Made by a program: the position numbers and the translations under genes. From positions 539,606 to 603,605 of the forward strand of contig VXAY01004946.1 of NCBI GenBank assembly GCA_013399855.1: 64,000 nucleotides of DNA, in the 5' to 3' direction. Below, in pieces: positions 35,939 to 46,325 of the stretch; position 1 is the stretch's first letter, and the number at the start of each line of letters is the position of its first letter. This DNA is from Oxyruncus cristatus. Taxonomy: Eukaryota; Chordata; Aves; Passeriformes; Cotingidae. The notes beneath the pieces were generated by a model, which did not search any database, was not told where the DNA came from, and worked only from the letters and a program-made list of their open reading frames with translations.

Positions 35939-37344
35939 GTGGATCTGTTTAAGTTAAATGACCAAGTTCTGGCAAGTAAGATAGTGCAGGGATGTATTTT
36001 AAGCTGTATTGTTGGCTGGACACAAGCTGAGATGAACTGCTCTCAGTATTGCATTTACAATAGAGCTGCTCTGAGGAGGGCTTTATCAGAAGTTCTGCCT
36101 TCCCCTGAAGTTTTCCCTGAGCTATGCAGACAAAGAGAGGCCTGCATGTCTCAGAAGCTGATTGCCCAAGACCCTAGGTTACAATTAAAGACAAAATTCT
36201 CATCTCTAAAGATCTCTAAACGTTGCTGACGGAGTGGTGATAGACTGTGCTTGGTAGGGTAGGATTACAAATTTGTATGTTACTAGTTCTGTATACTTGC
36301 ATGCTGTGTTATGAACTCACTTTAAATTCACTTCATGCCAGCATAACTTCGCAAAATGCAACAGAGTGGAACCAATCTGTCCTAGCTAATACTGGATCTC
36401 TAGATGTATATCCGTGTTTTAAGGCTTGTTCTAAGATTGCATCAATAATTATTAAATTTGTGTTTACCAATGTAATAGTCTATATAAATTTTCATAATCT
36501 GTTGCTCTTGTTTCTATAGAAGTCTAAATTAAGAGATAGAGGTACCCGTTAATAGAAAAATAATGAGCTCCTTTTGAAAAAAAAAAAAATGTATTTCAAA
36601 TTCAGAAAATTGTTCATTTCCCTGCTGCCTTTGTTGCTGATTTGGAAAAACTCTGGAGCCCTCTGAACCTTTTTTTTTCCCCCAAGGAATTTTTATTTCT
36701 CATACGACATAGTATCTGTCGATATACAGTCAGATAAGTTGCTATGTTTCTTAGCAAATGAGACTGAAAGAAGGTCAGCATGTAACCAAAATGTTTCAAT
36801 ATATTGGATATTTCCCCATCTTGTTACTTTCAGTTTCCTTTCTTATCTTTTATAAATAGATATTTTTCTTTCATAATACAAGATATCAATTACTTTCTGA
36901 TATAAATCTCCATAGTAAATGGTGACAAACATATTCACAGTGGTACATAAATAAATTAGTACATATTAATTTTAATACTGATTCAATTCCTCTGAGATAT
37001 CACCAGGTTTGTTTTGGTTTTTTCCCCTTTACTTGAATGGAATGTTTTTTCAGGCCTAATGATCTCAACTGTTTAGATCATTTCAGTTGTCTTGCAGTGA
37101 GCAATTTTTAATTCTGTTTGAATTTTTTTTTATCAGTTTTTTCTAAAGCTTTGCATTAATCATGACTGAAAACTGGTAGTGATAAAGGAAATTTCTGATT
37201 ACTTGATTTTATTTGCCAAAAATAACCAAAAAGCCACAGAATTCTTTGCTATCAGTAGTAGGTTATACTAATTAGGAAAATATGTTTCCAGAGAAATTAA
37301 TTTTCTTTTTTCTTTACATTGCCTTGTTGTACTCTGGTAAAAAC
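35939..37344. other. Non-coding stretch
   Basis: No gene was recognised. A 96-codon frame at 35939-36229 begins where the CR1 fragment ends and has no recognisable domain. A short A run lies near 36577-36589. Confidence 0.5.
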
Positions 37345-37795
37345 ATATTACACTATTCAATTTTGAATTTGGTCCCTTTGCTCTAGGTGATACTATATCT
37401 ATCACTTCATTACTTTTACTGCAAATTTCATTAATGAGGTCAAGGGAGAGTTTTATGTTATTGTTTGAGTGTCTCTTTTTATGAATTAATTTTGGGAGGA
37501 ATTTATTCTAATAATTTTTGCTATTGCTTGTGTAAGTATTTTGCAGACTGCATTAATTAAGAAAATTGGCCTATAATTACTGCTATTACCCATATCCTAC
37601 CAGGTTTCAAAATTACAGGAATAATTACTATCCTAAGAGAGTCAGGCAACTTTTCAAATGCTGCATTATACATGCTACACTAAATACCATGTCTGCAAAA
37701 GATTTGACTAAAATATTAATGTCTCAGCTGGAAATCCTTGTGTGTCTTTTTGCAAGGAGATTTGGTTATAGAGAGAATTATTTTACTTGAATTTT
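37345..37795 (-). mobile_element. Decayed L1-like LINE reverse-transcriptase remnant, minus strand
   Basis: Read on the minus strand, translated blocks appear in the order expected for an L1-type reverse transcriptase. These are GFPAE (near 37735), KLPDS, ILKPGR, then after about six residues NYRPIFLINAVCKIL (37580 down to about 37535), then FIKRDTQ and KLSLDLINEI, and a degraded version of the LDAEKAFDKLN block. The blocks lie in different frames with stops between them, so the copy is long dead. The GFPAE and KPGR...NYRPI signatures fit L1/Tx1-like elements rather than CR1, which uses NYRPVSLTS. Borders are approximate and the catalytic aspartates are not preserved. Confidence 0.65.
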
Positions 37796-40700
37796 CAGAA
37801 AAGTCAGCAGTTCTGAAAGTCTGTGTGTTTTGTTTTTAGCTGTTACAACGAACCAGTTGATACCCACATAATACCGTTTTTTATACTAAATACCTAATTC
37901 CAACTTCATTTGTGTATTTTGCTGTAAAAGCTTCAAATGCTGGAAGGAAACATCTGTGGAGATATTTAAGTCAGCGAGGAGAAAAGAACGGCTTCTTAGA
38001 AAATGGCATTTCTCAGAACAAGAATTTCTTCAGCGGTGATATAAAACTTAAGTATTTTTAAGCCTGTACTTTATGTATTATTTTTTCTTTCATTTTCTTT
38101 CTTTCATTATAATATCTATATTAAAAGAAAGTAAATACCAGAAAACAAAATTATATAAAGACTCCTACCTCTAGATTTGCCATTTGTTTGAGCCTTCGCA
38201 ATGGTGACTCCTGTGTGGTGAAATCAACTTGTACTACATTGATGGTATAGTCTCAGGTCCCACAGTACCAGATTGCTTAGGGCAGGAGACGTGTTGAGCA
38301 GAAGACTGGCTTCTCTCCTGCTTCTGGAGGTAATAAAGTGCAGAGGAAGAGTGAAAGGAAAGCATCTACAGGAAGTGCATTTAACCCCAAGGCAGTACGG
38401 TGATCCAGGCTGTTAGACTTCTGCCTGTTGTGTGGTTACTAAAGTCAAATGTTATATAGAGCTATAAGTTCCTCTGCTGCAATGATTTTTGTCTGTAAAC
38501 CTCAAAATTGATCCTGGCACTTGATTCCTAATTAAGTCTTCTTACCTGAATGGTAGAAAATGTAGATAATAGAATCATGATCTCTGTGGCTCTCCTGCAT
38601 CTTACGGAAAGTCCACTACTGCCATTTTGTCCCCCATTTCCTGCATTGCCAGCGTGCACACGCTATTTTATATTTGTGTTTCAGCTTTACCTGTTCCATT
38701 TTCGGAGACTTTTCAATAGACTCTCTTTGCCACCTGGCTCCTGACCAGCGCAGTAACCCATAGCCCATTTGACAGCCTGGTGTCCCAATGCATTTAAGGG
38801 AAAAAACAGCAGACACGCAGAAACCAGTTTTCACCCTACTACTTTGTGGCAACTTCTTATGTCAGTGGCTCAGAAAGGAGGTGATGGAGGATTTTGTGAC
38901 AGTTGCAGTGAGCAAGGGTCAAACTCCATACTCTAAAGGCAAGCTGAACCTTCTCTGCTTCTGTCTGTGACACAGTCCTATCTAATAAATAACTGGGGTT
39001 ACTGCTGAACATGACAACGTGTAGCAAGCAGTCAGAATTTCCCTATTCCCTGTGAATACTTATTTTTTTGAGTCCCTAGAGGAAAGGATCAATTGTCTAT
39101 TCAGAAAAGATATGTGAACAACTAAAAAAAAGAAACATGAAAAAAAAAAAACACAAGTAAAAACCTAAATACTGAGAGGAACTCAAGGAGGAAATGTACA
39201 GAGAGATAACATCTTCAGAAATGCTTTCCTTTAATTTATTCAATATTACAAACAGAAGGACTTGTGCCTTATGCTCCTGTACGTGTTTACAAGAAGAATG
39301 TCTCTTTGGCCTAAGTAATTTTACATTACTAGTCTCTGTGATTTGCCCAAAGAGCAATCTTATTTTCTCCTCTAAGAAGCAATAAGATAACATAATAACC
39401 TCTAATTTTTTTTCCCATGCATGTGATGTCTCCCAAAATTGTGAGTAATCATTGTTCTTTCTGGTAATAAAAAGCAGAGCTTATTTCCAAACATGATATA
39501 GTTTTGTATATGTCTTAACTCCAAGAACTTGGCATTTTTCTGCTATAATCTTAGCAAAATTGAATGGTTTATATTATAATCTGTATTGAAATTTTGAAGA
39601 ATATATTACATTTGGGTTCAGTTTGCCTATTGCTGAAATCTCAGGGGTACTATTTACAGATACACACAAATGTTTCGAATACTGGAAAACAATGCCAGCA
39701 AAAACATCAACTTTGTTTTCCTGGAGTGTCTGCATCTGTTTCTTTTCAGCAACCCAGTCCTATGGCTTGCTATTAGACACAGTTGGATGTGTCTACAGTA
39801 TTGGATTCTTCAAACTCTTTTAACCATTATTCCACCTAGATTTGGGTTGCATTTAGGCTTAGACATGAAGATGCTCAGATTAGACAGTTATGAATTAAAA
39901 AAAAAAAACAAACTATTTCTAAGGTTAGATAAGACAGAATGCTTAACTTCTTTGTCCTTTCATGATGTTTTCACTGAATGGTTTCAGAAGGGTTTCCTCA
40001 GTTTCAGCATTATCTTACTAGCAGACTTAGTGGAGAATCACTTCACGGAAACTTCTTATTCTGTGAGAAGAACTAAAATTGTTACAAAGCACTTCTGAGT
40101 GGCAACATATTTGCTTTCACAAAATTGTCCTGTTGTGAAGTTGCTTCTCTATCTGCATTCAACTTTTTAATTCTTGGTTTATAATATTTTTACTGGTTTT
40201 TAGGTTTCTGACTTCTTGCTTATTTATTCATCAATGCTTGTAAAGAAGGAGCAGATCTTCCCTCCTTCCCCTTTTGTTTTTTTCCCCAAGCCTTTGAAAA
40301 TTTTAAGTGTGCCCCATAATTTGCTTGTGAGCAGGAGTTTTGCTACCCACACTGAACAGTTTCACCTCACTCATAGGTTTACATCCTGTCAGGAGCTGCT
40401 GATGTAGGAGATCTCTAATACATTAATGACAGGGTCTGTATTATAAAAAGGGAGTTACAATACATAAGCAATGGAATGCATAATAAAATATGCTGAATTT
40501 GCAGTATGAAAGCGTTAAATGAAGTATTTTTAATCACTGAAAAGAAAAACAAGAAGGATCTCTTAAACCTCAGAGATTAAGTACTAAGAAAATGAATCAG
40601 GGTGGAAAAAGGCCTCATATGTTTGCAGTTCTTTTTTTGTGTAGCTAATGATTTGAATAACCTAAATAATGCTGGCATTATCAAAATGGATTAACAAATA

Positions 40701-41652
40701 TTTATGCCAGCCTGACTATTCAGCATGTCTGCACTGATGAATATAAACATGTGGGAAAAAGCTGAATTTGCAAAGGCTTCAACCTTCATTGTGTAACAAG
40801 ACATAACTTCTTGATATTTTTTGATCACCTAAGATGAATTCCAATGAACACGCTTTTATAACCTAGATCATTAGATGGACATAAAATATTCCTCTGCTAA
40901 GTGTTTGTGGAAAGGATTCTTGACAAATGAATTGCTAAGCCTTTGAGAGCTTTTTCATGCATTCATTTACATGCCTTTATAATAAAATAAGCAAGGTTTG
41001 CTGGAATATAAGCATGAAACCTAGAATTCAACGAAGTTAAGGAATATTTTTTGCCTTTACTTACTATTTGATTAGTGCACCACTTGACTGAGTTTTTTCA
41101 TGGCATGAGAAGACAGTCTCTAGAACTGACTGAAGAAAATTCTTCACCACCTGAAGCGAGTGATCTACATAGCAGGATATAGAATTAATATCTGTTGAGC
41201 CAGAGGTAAACAGTTGGTTTATGTCAGGTAGAACAACTGTATAGACTCAAACCGTGAAACCTTAATATTTTACTATATAATGTCTTATACTCAGTGATAC
41301 ATGGCTCCTATGTTTCCTCCCTAAAGTATTCCCAACATGTTCAATGTAGTGACGTGGTGTTTTACACCATTTGCAAAGCATGGTAAATTAGTGAAAGCAT
41401 CAACTTTGTTCTGTTCAATAGGGCAGGTCTACCATACAGAGCACACTAGGACTCTAACTGCTCATCTTCTTGGTATACCTCTACATGATTCTTAAGATAT
41501 AATACATTGAAATAGTTTATCTTCTCTATTTCCATCTGTGCTTTCATAATAACCAGAGTTCATGTACTTGGCATTACACTTTCTAAATTATTCTCTGCTT
41601 TGGATTCCTCTTCATTTGTGGAATTTCTGGCATAACAAAACGAATAAACAAC
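37796..41652. other. Non-coding stretch
   Basis: No gene or repeat family was recognised. A 142-codon plus frame at 39670-40098, mostly hydrophobic and AT-driven, has no recognisable domain. A somewhat GC-richer patch lies at 38590-38890 with short frames on both strands. A runs occur near 39137-39150 and 39897-39908. Confidence 0.5.
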
Positions 41653-42182
41653 TGTTGCCTAGAATTGGCCCTTAAAAGAAACCTCTAAGACTCAATGTGT
41701 AAGTTTTAGCAGCCAAGCATTCTTTATTCATATCTAGTCTCACTGGTAATCATTTTGCCAAAGTGCATACTGTGACATCTCAGCTACAGCTTATATGTTT
41801 GCATTACATGATTATCCATTTCCGTTTCCCGCAATCCTATTACATATTCATTACATTTCTGAACATTTATTAGCATATATGCATATCCTTATAAGGTCTC
41901 TGAGAGGCTTCACCAAGGGTCTCTGGTGGTCAATCCTGTCTGGAGGTTGATGAGGTGTGACCACTTTATGAACTCCTTTAAGACAATGCACTGGGTTAGT
42001 GCATAACATTTAACAATATTGTGTTACCTCCTTGGCTGCTTTGGTCCCTTTATTGTTTCTTTACTTTGTTTACCTGGTTTCTTTAAATTGCTTGGCTTAG
42101 CCACGCATAAGCTTCCACAGTACATTTTGCTGCAAGCAGTACTAGTATTACTTCTGTTACATCTCAAAACTCTGATATTACA
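41653..42182 (-). mobile_element. Candidate solo LTR of an endogenous retrovirus-like element, minus strand
   Basis: On the minus strand the segment begins TGTAATATCAGAG and ends TTCTAGGCAACA, with TGT...ACA termini. Inside, a TATA-like CATATAAGC (plus 41789-41797) is followed about 65 bases later by an AATAAAG polyadenylation signal (plus 41722-41728) and a U5-like tail (GAGGTTTCTTTTAAGGGCC). This order matches U3-R-U5 of an LTR about 530 bp long. No primer-binding site or polypurine tract adjoins it, so it would be a solo LTR. I found no matching short target duplication at these borders, so either the ends are slightly off or mutation has hidden it. No proteins are encoded. Confidence 0.6.
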
Positions 42183-42242
42183 TTTATTGTGTGAAGTTAT
42201 AAGAAAGATAAACCACAATATAAGAAAGATATTAAGCTATTA

Positions 42243-42545
42243 GAGAGTGTCCAAAGGAGGGCAATGAAGGTGGAGAAGGGCCTTGAGGGGAAACCATATG
42301 AGGAGCGGCTGAGGTCACTTGGTCTGTTCAGCCTGGAGAAGAGGAGACTGAGGGGAGACCTCATTGCAGTTACAACCTCCTGGTGAGAGGAAGAGGAGGG
42401 GGAAGCACTGATCTCTTTGTGGTGACCATTGACAGAACCTGAGGAAATAGCCAGAAGTTGTGTTTCGGGGGAGGTTTAAGTTAGATATTAGAAAAAGGCT
42501 CTTCACCCGGAGGGTGATTGAGAACTGGAACAGGCTCCCCAGGGA
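42243..42545 (+). mobile_element. CR1 LINE fragment, plus strand, lacking its 3' terminus
   Basis: AGAGAGTGTCCAAAGGAGGG, GGGCCTTGAGGGGAAACC, GGAGCGGCTGAGGTCACTTG, TCTGTTCAGCCTGGAGAAGA, GGAGACTGAGGGGAGACCTC and GAACTGGAACAGGCTCCCCA follow the CR1 consensus through the end of ORF2 into the 3' untranslated region. Similarity stops at about 42545, where the usual terminal CR1 sequence (GATGATCTTTAAGG...) should follow but does not. Confidence 0.93.
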
Positions 42546-42915
42546 AGCCAAATGGCTAGGCTGGGAGCCTGGCCAACAACCAAACTAAAGATCAGCACCT
42601 GTATTGCAAGGCAGAGAAAGGGGAACAAGGGAAGGCTAAAGCCAGTTTTGAGATGGTAACAAACAGATAGGAGGCTGGAGTAAGATAACCTTAGGCCAGT
42701 CAGACTAGGAAACAAAATCACAGAGAAAGTTTCTGGAGTGTGTCTGCAGGGCAAGGACACATTTCATGGATTGCAGCTGCTTGGATTGTGTCATGTACCT
42801 GAGGGGAAGAAACTATAAGTGTGGCTAAAAGATCAATCTGAAACTCTCAAATAGACCCGGCAAATAAAATGCCTCTGATCTTAAAGATATGGGACTGAAC
42901 TCAGCAGTACAGATA
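42546..42915 (+). mobile_element. Possible LTR-like sequence abutting the CR1 fragment
   Basis: Directly after the CR1 fragment breaks off, GC-balanced sequence continues to a TATA-like ACTATAAGTG (near 42812). A CAAATAAAATGCC polyadenylation-type signal follows about 50 bases later (near 42860), with a short tail after it. The arrangement resembles U3-R-U5. I could not define termini or a target duplication, so this is only a suggestion. Confidence 0.25.
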
Positions 42916-43673
42916 TGTCAAACATAGATCAATGCATCTCCTAGAAGGATGGCTACTGAACATTGCATTTTTCATTTTCATCATAGGATCTTTTCCACAG
43001 TATGTTGGAAATAAATATAGTATTTACACTATTTTTAATTTTATTTTTAATTTAAAAATCCATCCCTAATCTTAACTCTTTCATGGTCAATTTTTGTTTA
43101 GGCTGTGCCTCAAATTTCTTTCCAAGATGGATAAATTCAAAACACTTCAGCCGAAAAAAGAGGTGCTAAGATGGTGGGGTTTTTTAAAAGGATCACTCTG
43201 CTCTAAAGCCAATATTTTTACTTGCGTTGCATCAGAGGTAAGCAGCTTTATTTTTTTTCTTTCTGTTGAAAGTGAGTGTCCCTACTGTGGCTGTTGAGGA
43301 TCACATTCCGAGCATCAGAAAGCATTGTGTTGTGTCTACATAGGTTTCTGTAGTCTATGGGAATGTTACTTTTTCTGTTTTAAAAATAAGCATGACATAT
43401 ATAATAATTGACCTGTAAAAGTTAAAGGTTCTTTTTCAGCCATCCTGGTTTTTCTTTGCAAGTTGTACATTCCTTTAACATGCTGAATACTGAGGAGCTC
43501 CAGTAAAACAAAGGACTTTAACACAACCAAATCCTACATGTGAGCCTTGAGAGAAGAAGCTTGATGATTCTTTTTGCTAGGTGCTGGTTATTTTGCTGTC
43601 AATAATTTAAGTATTACAGCTTTGTTTCTCTATTCTCCTCCACACTGCTCAGCAGTCAATGAAAGTGTGAGGG

Positions 43674-43690
43674 CTGTCTGTCTGTCTGTC
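43674..43690. repeat. (TGTC)n microsatellite
   Basis: About four consecutive TGTC units form a short tetranucleotide repeat. Confidence 0.85.
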
Positions 43691-44543
43691 AGGCACATAC
43701 TGTGCTCCAGCTGCTGCACTCATCCACTTACCCTCTGTCTCCCATATGAGCAAGAGTTCTTGTAAAGCGTGTGGTGAAAACCAGAAAGTGCTGCTGCTTT
43801 GTTTGCTCATGCATGCTGTATTCCCCAGTAAACCTATGTAGAGAGTCTTTCCACTACTTACCATTACAAACCCTGTTCTGGTCGTCAGACATGTTATTGA
43901 GGGCTCTTGATTATATTAGTAACTTCTTGGGTTTTGTTTTTCTTCTTTTTGCTATCCTTTGTACTAGTTCAAATGGTATTTTGTTGGTGTTTTGGCAAGA
44001 TTAATGTTTGGCCATATACTGGACTTAGGAGTGTTACAATTCCATGTGTATGAGAGAAATAAGAATAAAATATACTTTAGAAAACTCTCCTATGTGAATT
44101 TTCATAAAATAATTATAAAATAAAATTATGCTTTTTTCAGATGAGCTCCATTGGTGAACTTCAACTTGCATATGTTTCTGTGGTTTTGTGTTTTTCTAAT
44201 GACCAATGATGTAACAAAATATCTAATCCTATTTAAATATTCTTGTTAAACTTTGGTGGTGTAAATCACTGATATTTAATGATTTTAAAATGCTCTTTAC
44301 TTCAAAATTATGATGTGAAAAATAATTTAAATTAACACACAGATGTTATTTGAGGCTTATATTGTATCATTATTAACTTTCCAAAATTATCAAAATTTTA
44401 CTCTCAACATGATACCACTTCAGACAAATGTTCCTTTCTTTGTTCAATGACATGAACCTGGAAATTATGAAGAGTGTAGAATGATTCTATATTTTTTTTC
44501 GTAATTCTACAGAGATCTTAATCTATGTCTTTTTTTTTTTTTT

Positions 44544-44579
44544 NNNNNNNNNNNNNNNNNNNNNNNNNNNNNNNNNNNN
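44544..44579. other. Assembly gap, 36 Ns
   Basis: An unresolved gap follows a run of 13 or more Ts and precedes T5 and a (GT)n run. The low-complexity flanks are probably why the assembly failed here. The real length is unknown. Confidence 0.98.
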
Positions 44580-44597
44580 TTTTTGTGTGTGTGTGTG
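44580..44597. repeat. (TG)n microsatellite at the gap edge
   Basis: A short T run and about six GT units directly follow the assembly gap. The repeat may continue into the unsequenced part. Confidence 0.85.
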
Positions 44598-46237
44598 GTG
44601 CACAGGGAGCCAAGAGAAAGGAATACTTGGAGGAAGAGAAGAAATAGAGTTAAGTTACTTTTCACTGGTAGACACCTAGAGAAATTGTGGACTGAGAAAA
44701 ATCTTTTAACTGCAGAAACAGCAGGTGATGACAGCATGAGTCCATTTTTCCCCTTTAATGAGTAAGTTCCTTAGCAAAATTTTCCTTCAAGATATTAATA
44801 AATATATTCTGTGAAAAATCTGTCATAATACAGTACCTCACTTTAGCAAGAAAAAGTTTTTCTTTTTTATTTCATTCATTACTTATCTAGGCTTTAACCT
44901 TTCCAACATCCCCTGAGTTAGCTTATAGTACAGGTTTTTCTTCAATGATTTCTGTATCACATGATGAAATATTCATAATAAAGTACTCTTTTACTCATAT
45001 AACCCCCTAAGTCATTTTGATTTGCCCTTTTTTTAAAAAAGGTATTTGATTCCATTTTATTCACTGATGAAACAAAAGCGCTTCTGAAGTGCATAATTTT
45101 ATTAATACCTCTTTTATAAGTTGAACTTGGCTGACAACTATGCATAAGTAAAAAGTCGGTAAGCTTAGAAATAAGGTAATATATTTTTCATCACCACATG
45201 AATTAACATTATGGGTACCGAGAAACAGTAGCATCTTTTTAGTTGTGGTGCATCAACTTTCTGAACTGAGACACATGTGGCCAAGGTGGTGACAGCTTCC
45301 GCCTGGAGGCTGGAGGGCTTCAGCTGCACTAGGACCCACGACTCCTTTCTGCCAACCAGTGTATGATTTGTGCTTCTGTCTGCTTTCAAACTGTGACACT
45401 GTTTTCTTTACTTTGGCAAAAAATCTTGTACACAAATTGAAGTGAAATGGACCATCTATCTGGTGCAGGCCAGTTTATTTTCAGGGACATACTGCTGCTG
45501 TGTTAAACCTGATTAGAAAAGTTCTCTTTAAATATTTTGCTGCAGATTCTTGGCCAGAAATAAAATTGATTTTGGTGACATCATGTGCTGAATAAAAAGA
45601 TTTTATAATATATTTTCATTTATTTTTGCACTCTATTATTATGGCAGCAACAATGAATACATTAATTGTAATTTCCATTGGAAATGTTATTTGCTTTAAT
45701 TTCATCAATTTACAGAATGATTTTCTAAAGTACTCCCCAGAAGATATTGAAAACATTGAAATATTGAAATTTTCCATAAAATTGATGTTTTCATGTTTTT
45801 TTTACATAATCAGTAGTAAAAAGACCACCCACATTTAGGATCGAGATAAGACACTAAAAGGCAAAATCAACTGTGTGTTATCTGACAATGTCTAAAGGAA
45901 CTGATACAGGGAAGAAACTACTGGAATCATACTTTGACAAATTATTTCCAGATTGCCAATTACTGCATTTAACAAAGATTGCTGTAAATCTAGAACAAAA
46001 CATTTTGAGTACATAGAAATATTTATCTTTAACTGGAAAAAAAAATTCAATGAGACAAGTAGACATATCCAAATTATATTTTATTTCAAATTTTGTTTTT
46101 ATGTAATTATATAAACATTGTCTTGATTAAAGGGGCACAATATGTCTAAACATAGCAAACGGTCTTGGGGGCAGAAAATCCAGGTTTTTTTTTTCTTTTA
46201 ATCTTAGACTATTTGAGTTAATTAGAAGTTAACAATA

Positions 46238-46325
46238 ATAGAATCACAGAATGGTTTGGTTTGGAAGGGACCTTAAAGATCATCCAATTCCGACCCCCCT
46301 GCCATGGGCAGAGCCATGTTCCAGC
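46238..46325 (-). mobile_element. CR1 LINE 3' end, minus strand
   Basis: AATAGAATCACAGAATGGTT, TGGTTTGGAAGGGACCTTAA, AGATCATCCAATTCCGACCC and CCCTGCCATGGGCAGAGCCA form a close match to the reverse complement of the CR1 3' end. Only about 85 bp remain. Low divergence suggests a younger copy than those near 5.4 or 22 kb. Confidence 0.95.

Larger units (their letters stand above)
42916..46237. other. Non-coding stretch containing an assembly gap
   Basis: No gene was recognised. It holds a (TGTC)n tract at about 43674-43690, the 36-base gap with its flanking T and TG runs, and a weak exon-like segment at 43102-43237 (AG acceptor, open frame, GTAAGC donor) that I do not annotate as a gene. Confidence 0.5.

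Noticed and set aside
37566..37790. Plus-strand frame of 74 codons
   Set aside because: It is antisense to the L1-like RT remnant. The RT blocks read on the minus strand explain the sequence.
39670..40098. 142-codon plus frame
   Set aside because: Composition is AT-driven (Leu, Phe, Ile, Lys) and no domain is recognised. There is no supporting splice or initiation context.
40600..41050. Possible conserved non-coding element
   Set aside because: The AT-rich, repeat-free look is suggestive, but conservation cannot be judged from one sequence.
42019..42243. Opposed frames of 74 and 64 codons
   Set aside because: They fall within the LTR candidate, and LTRs are non-coding. No retroviral protein motif is visible.
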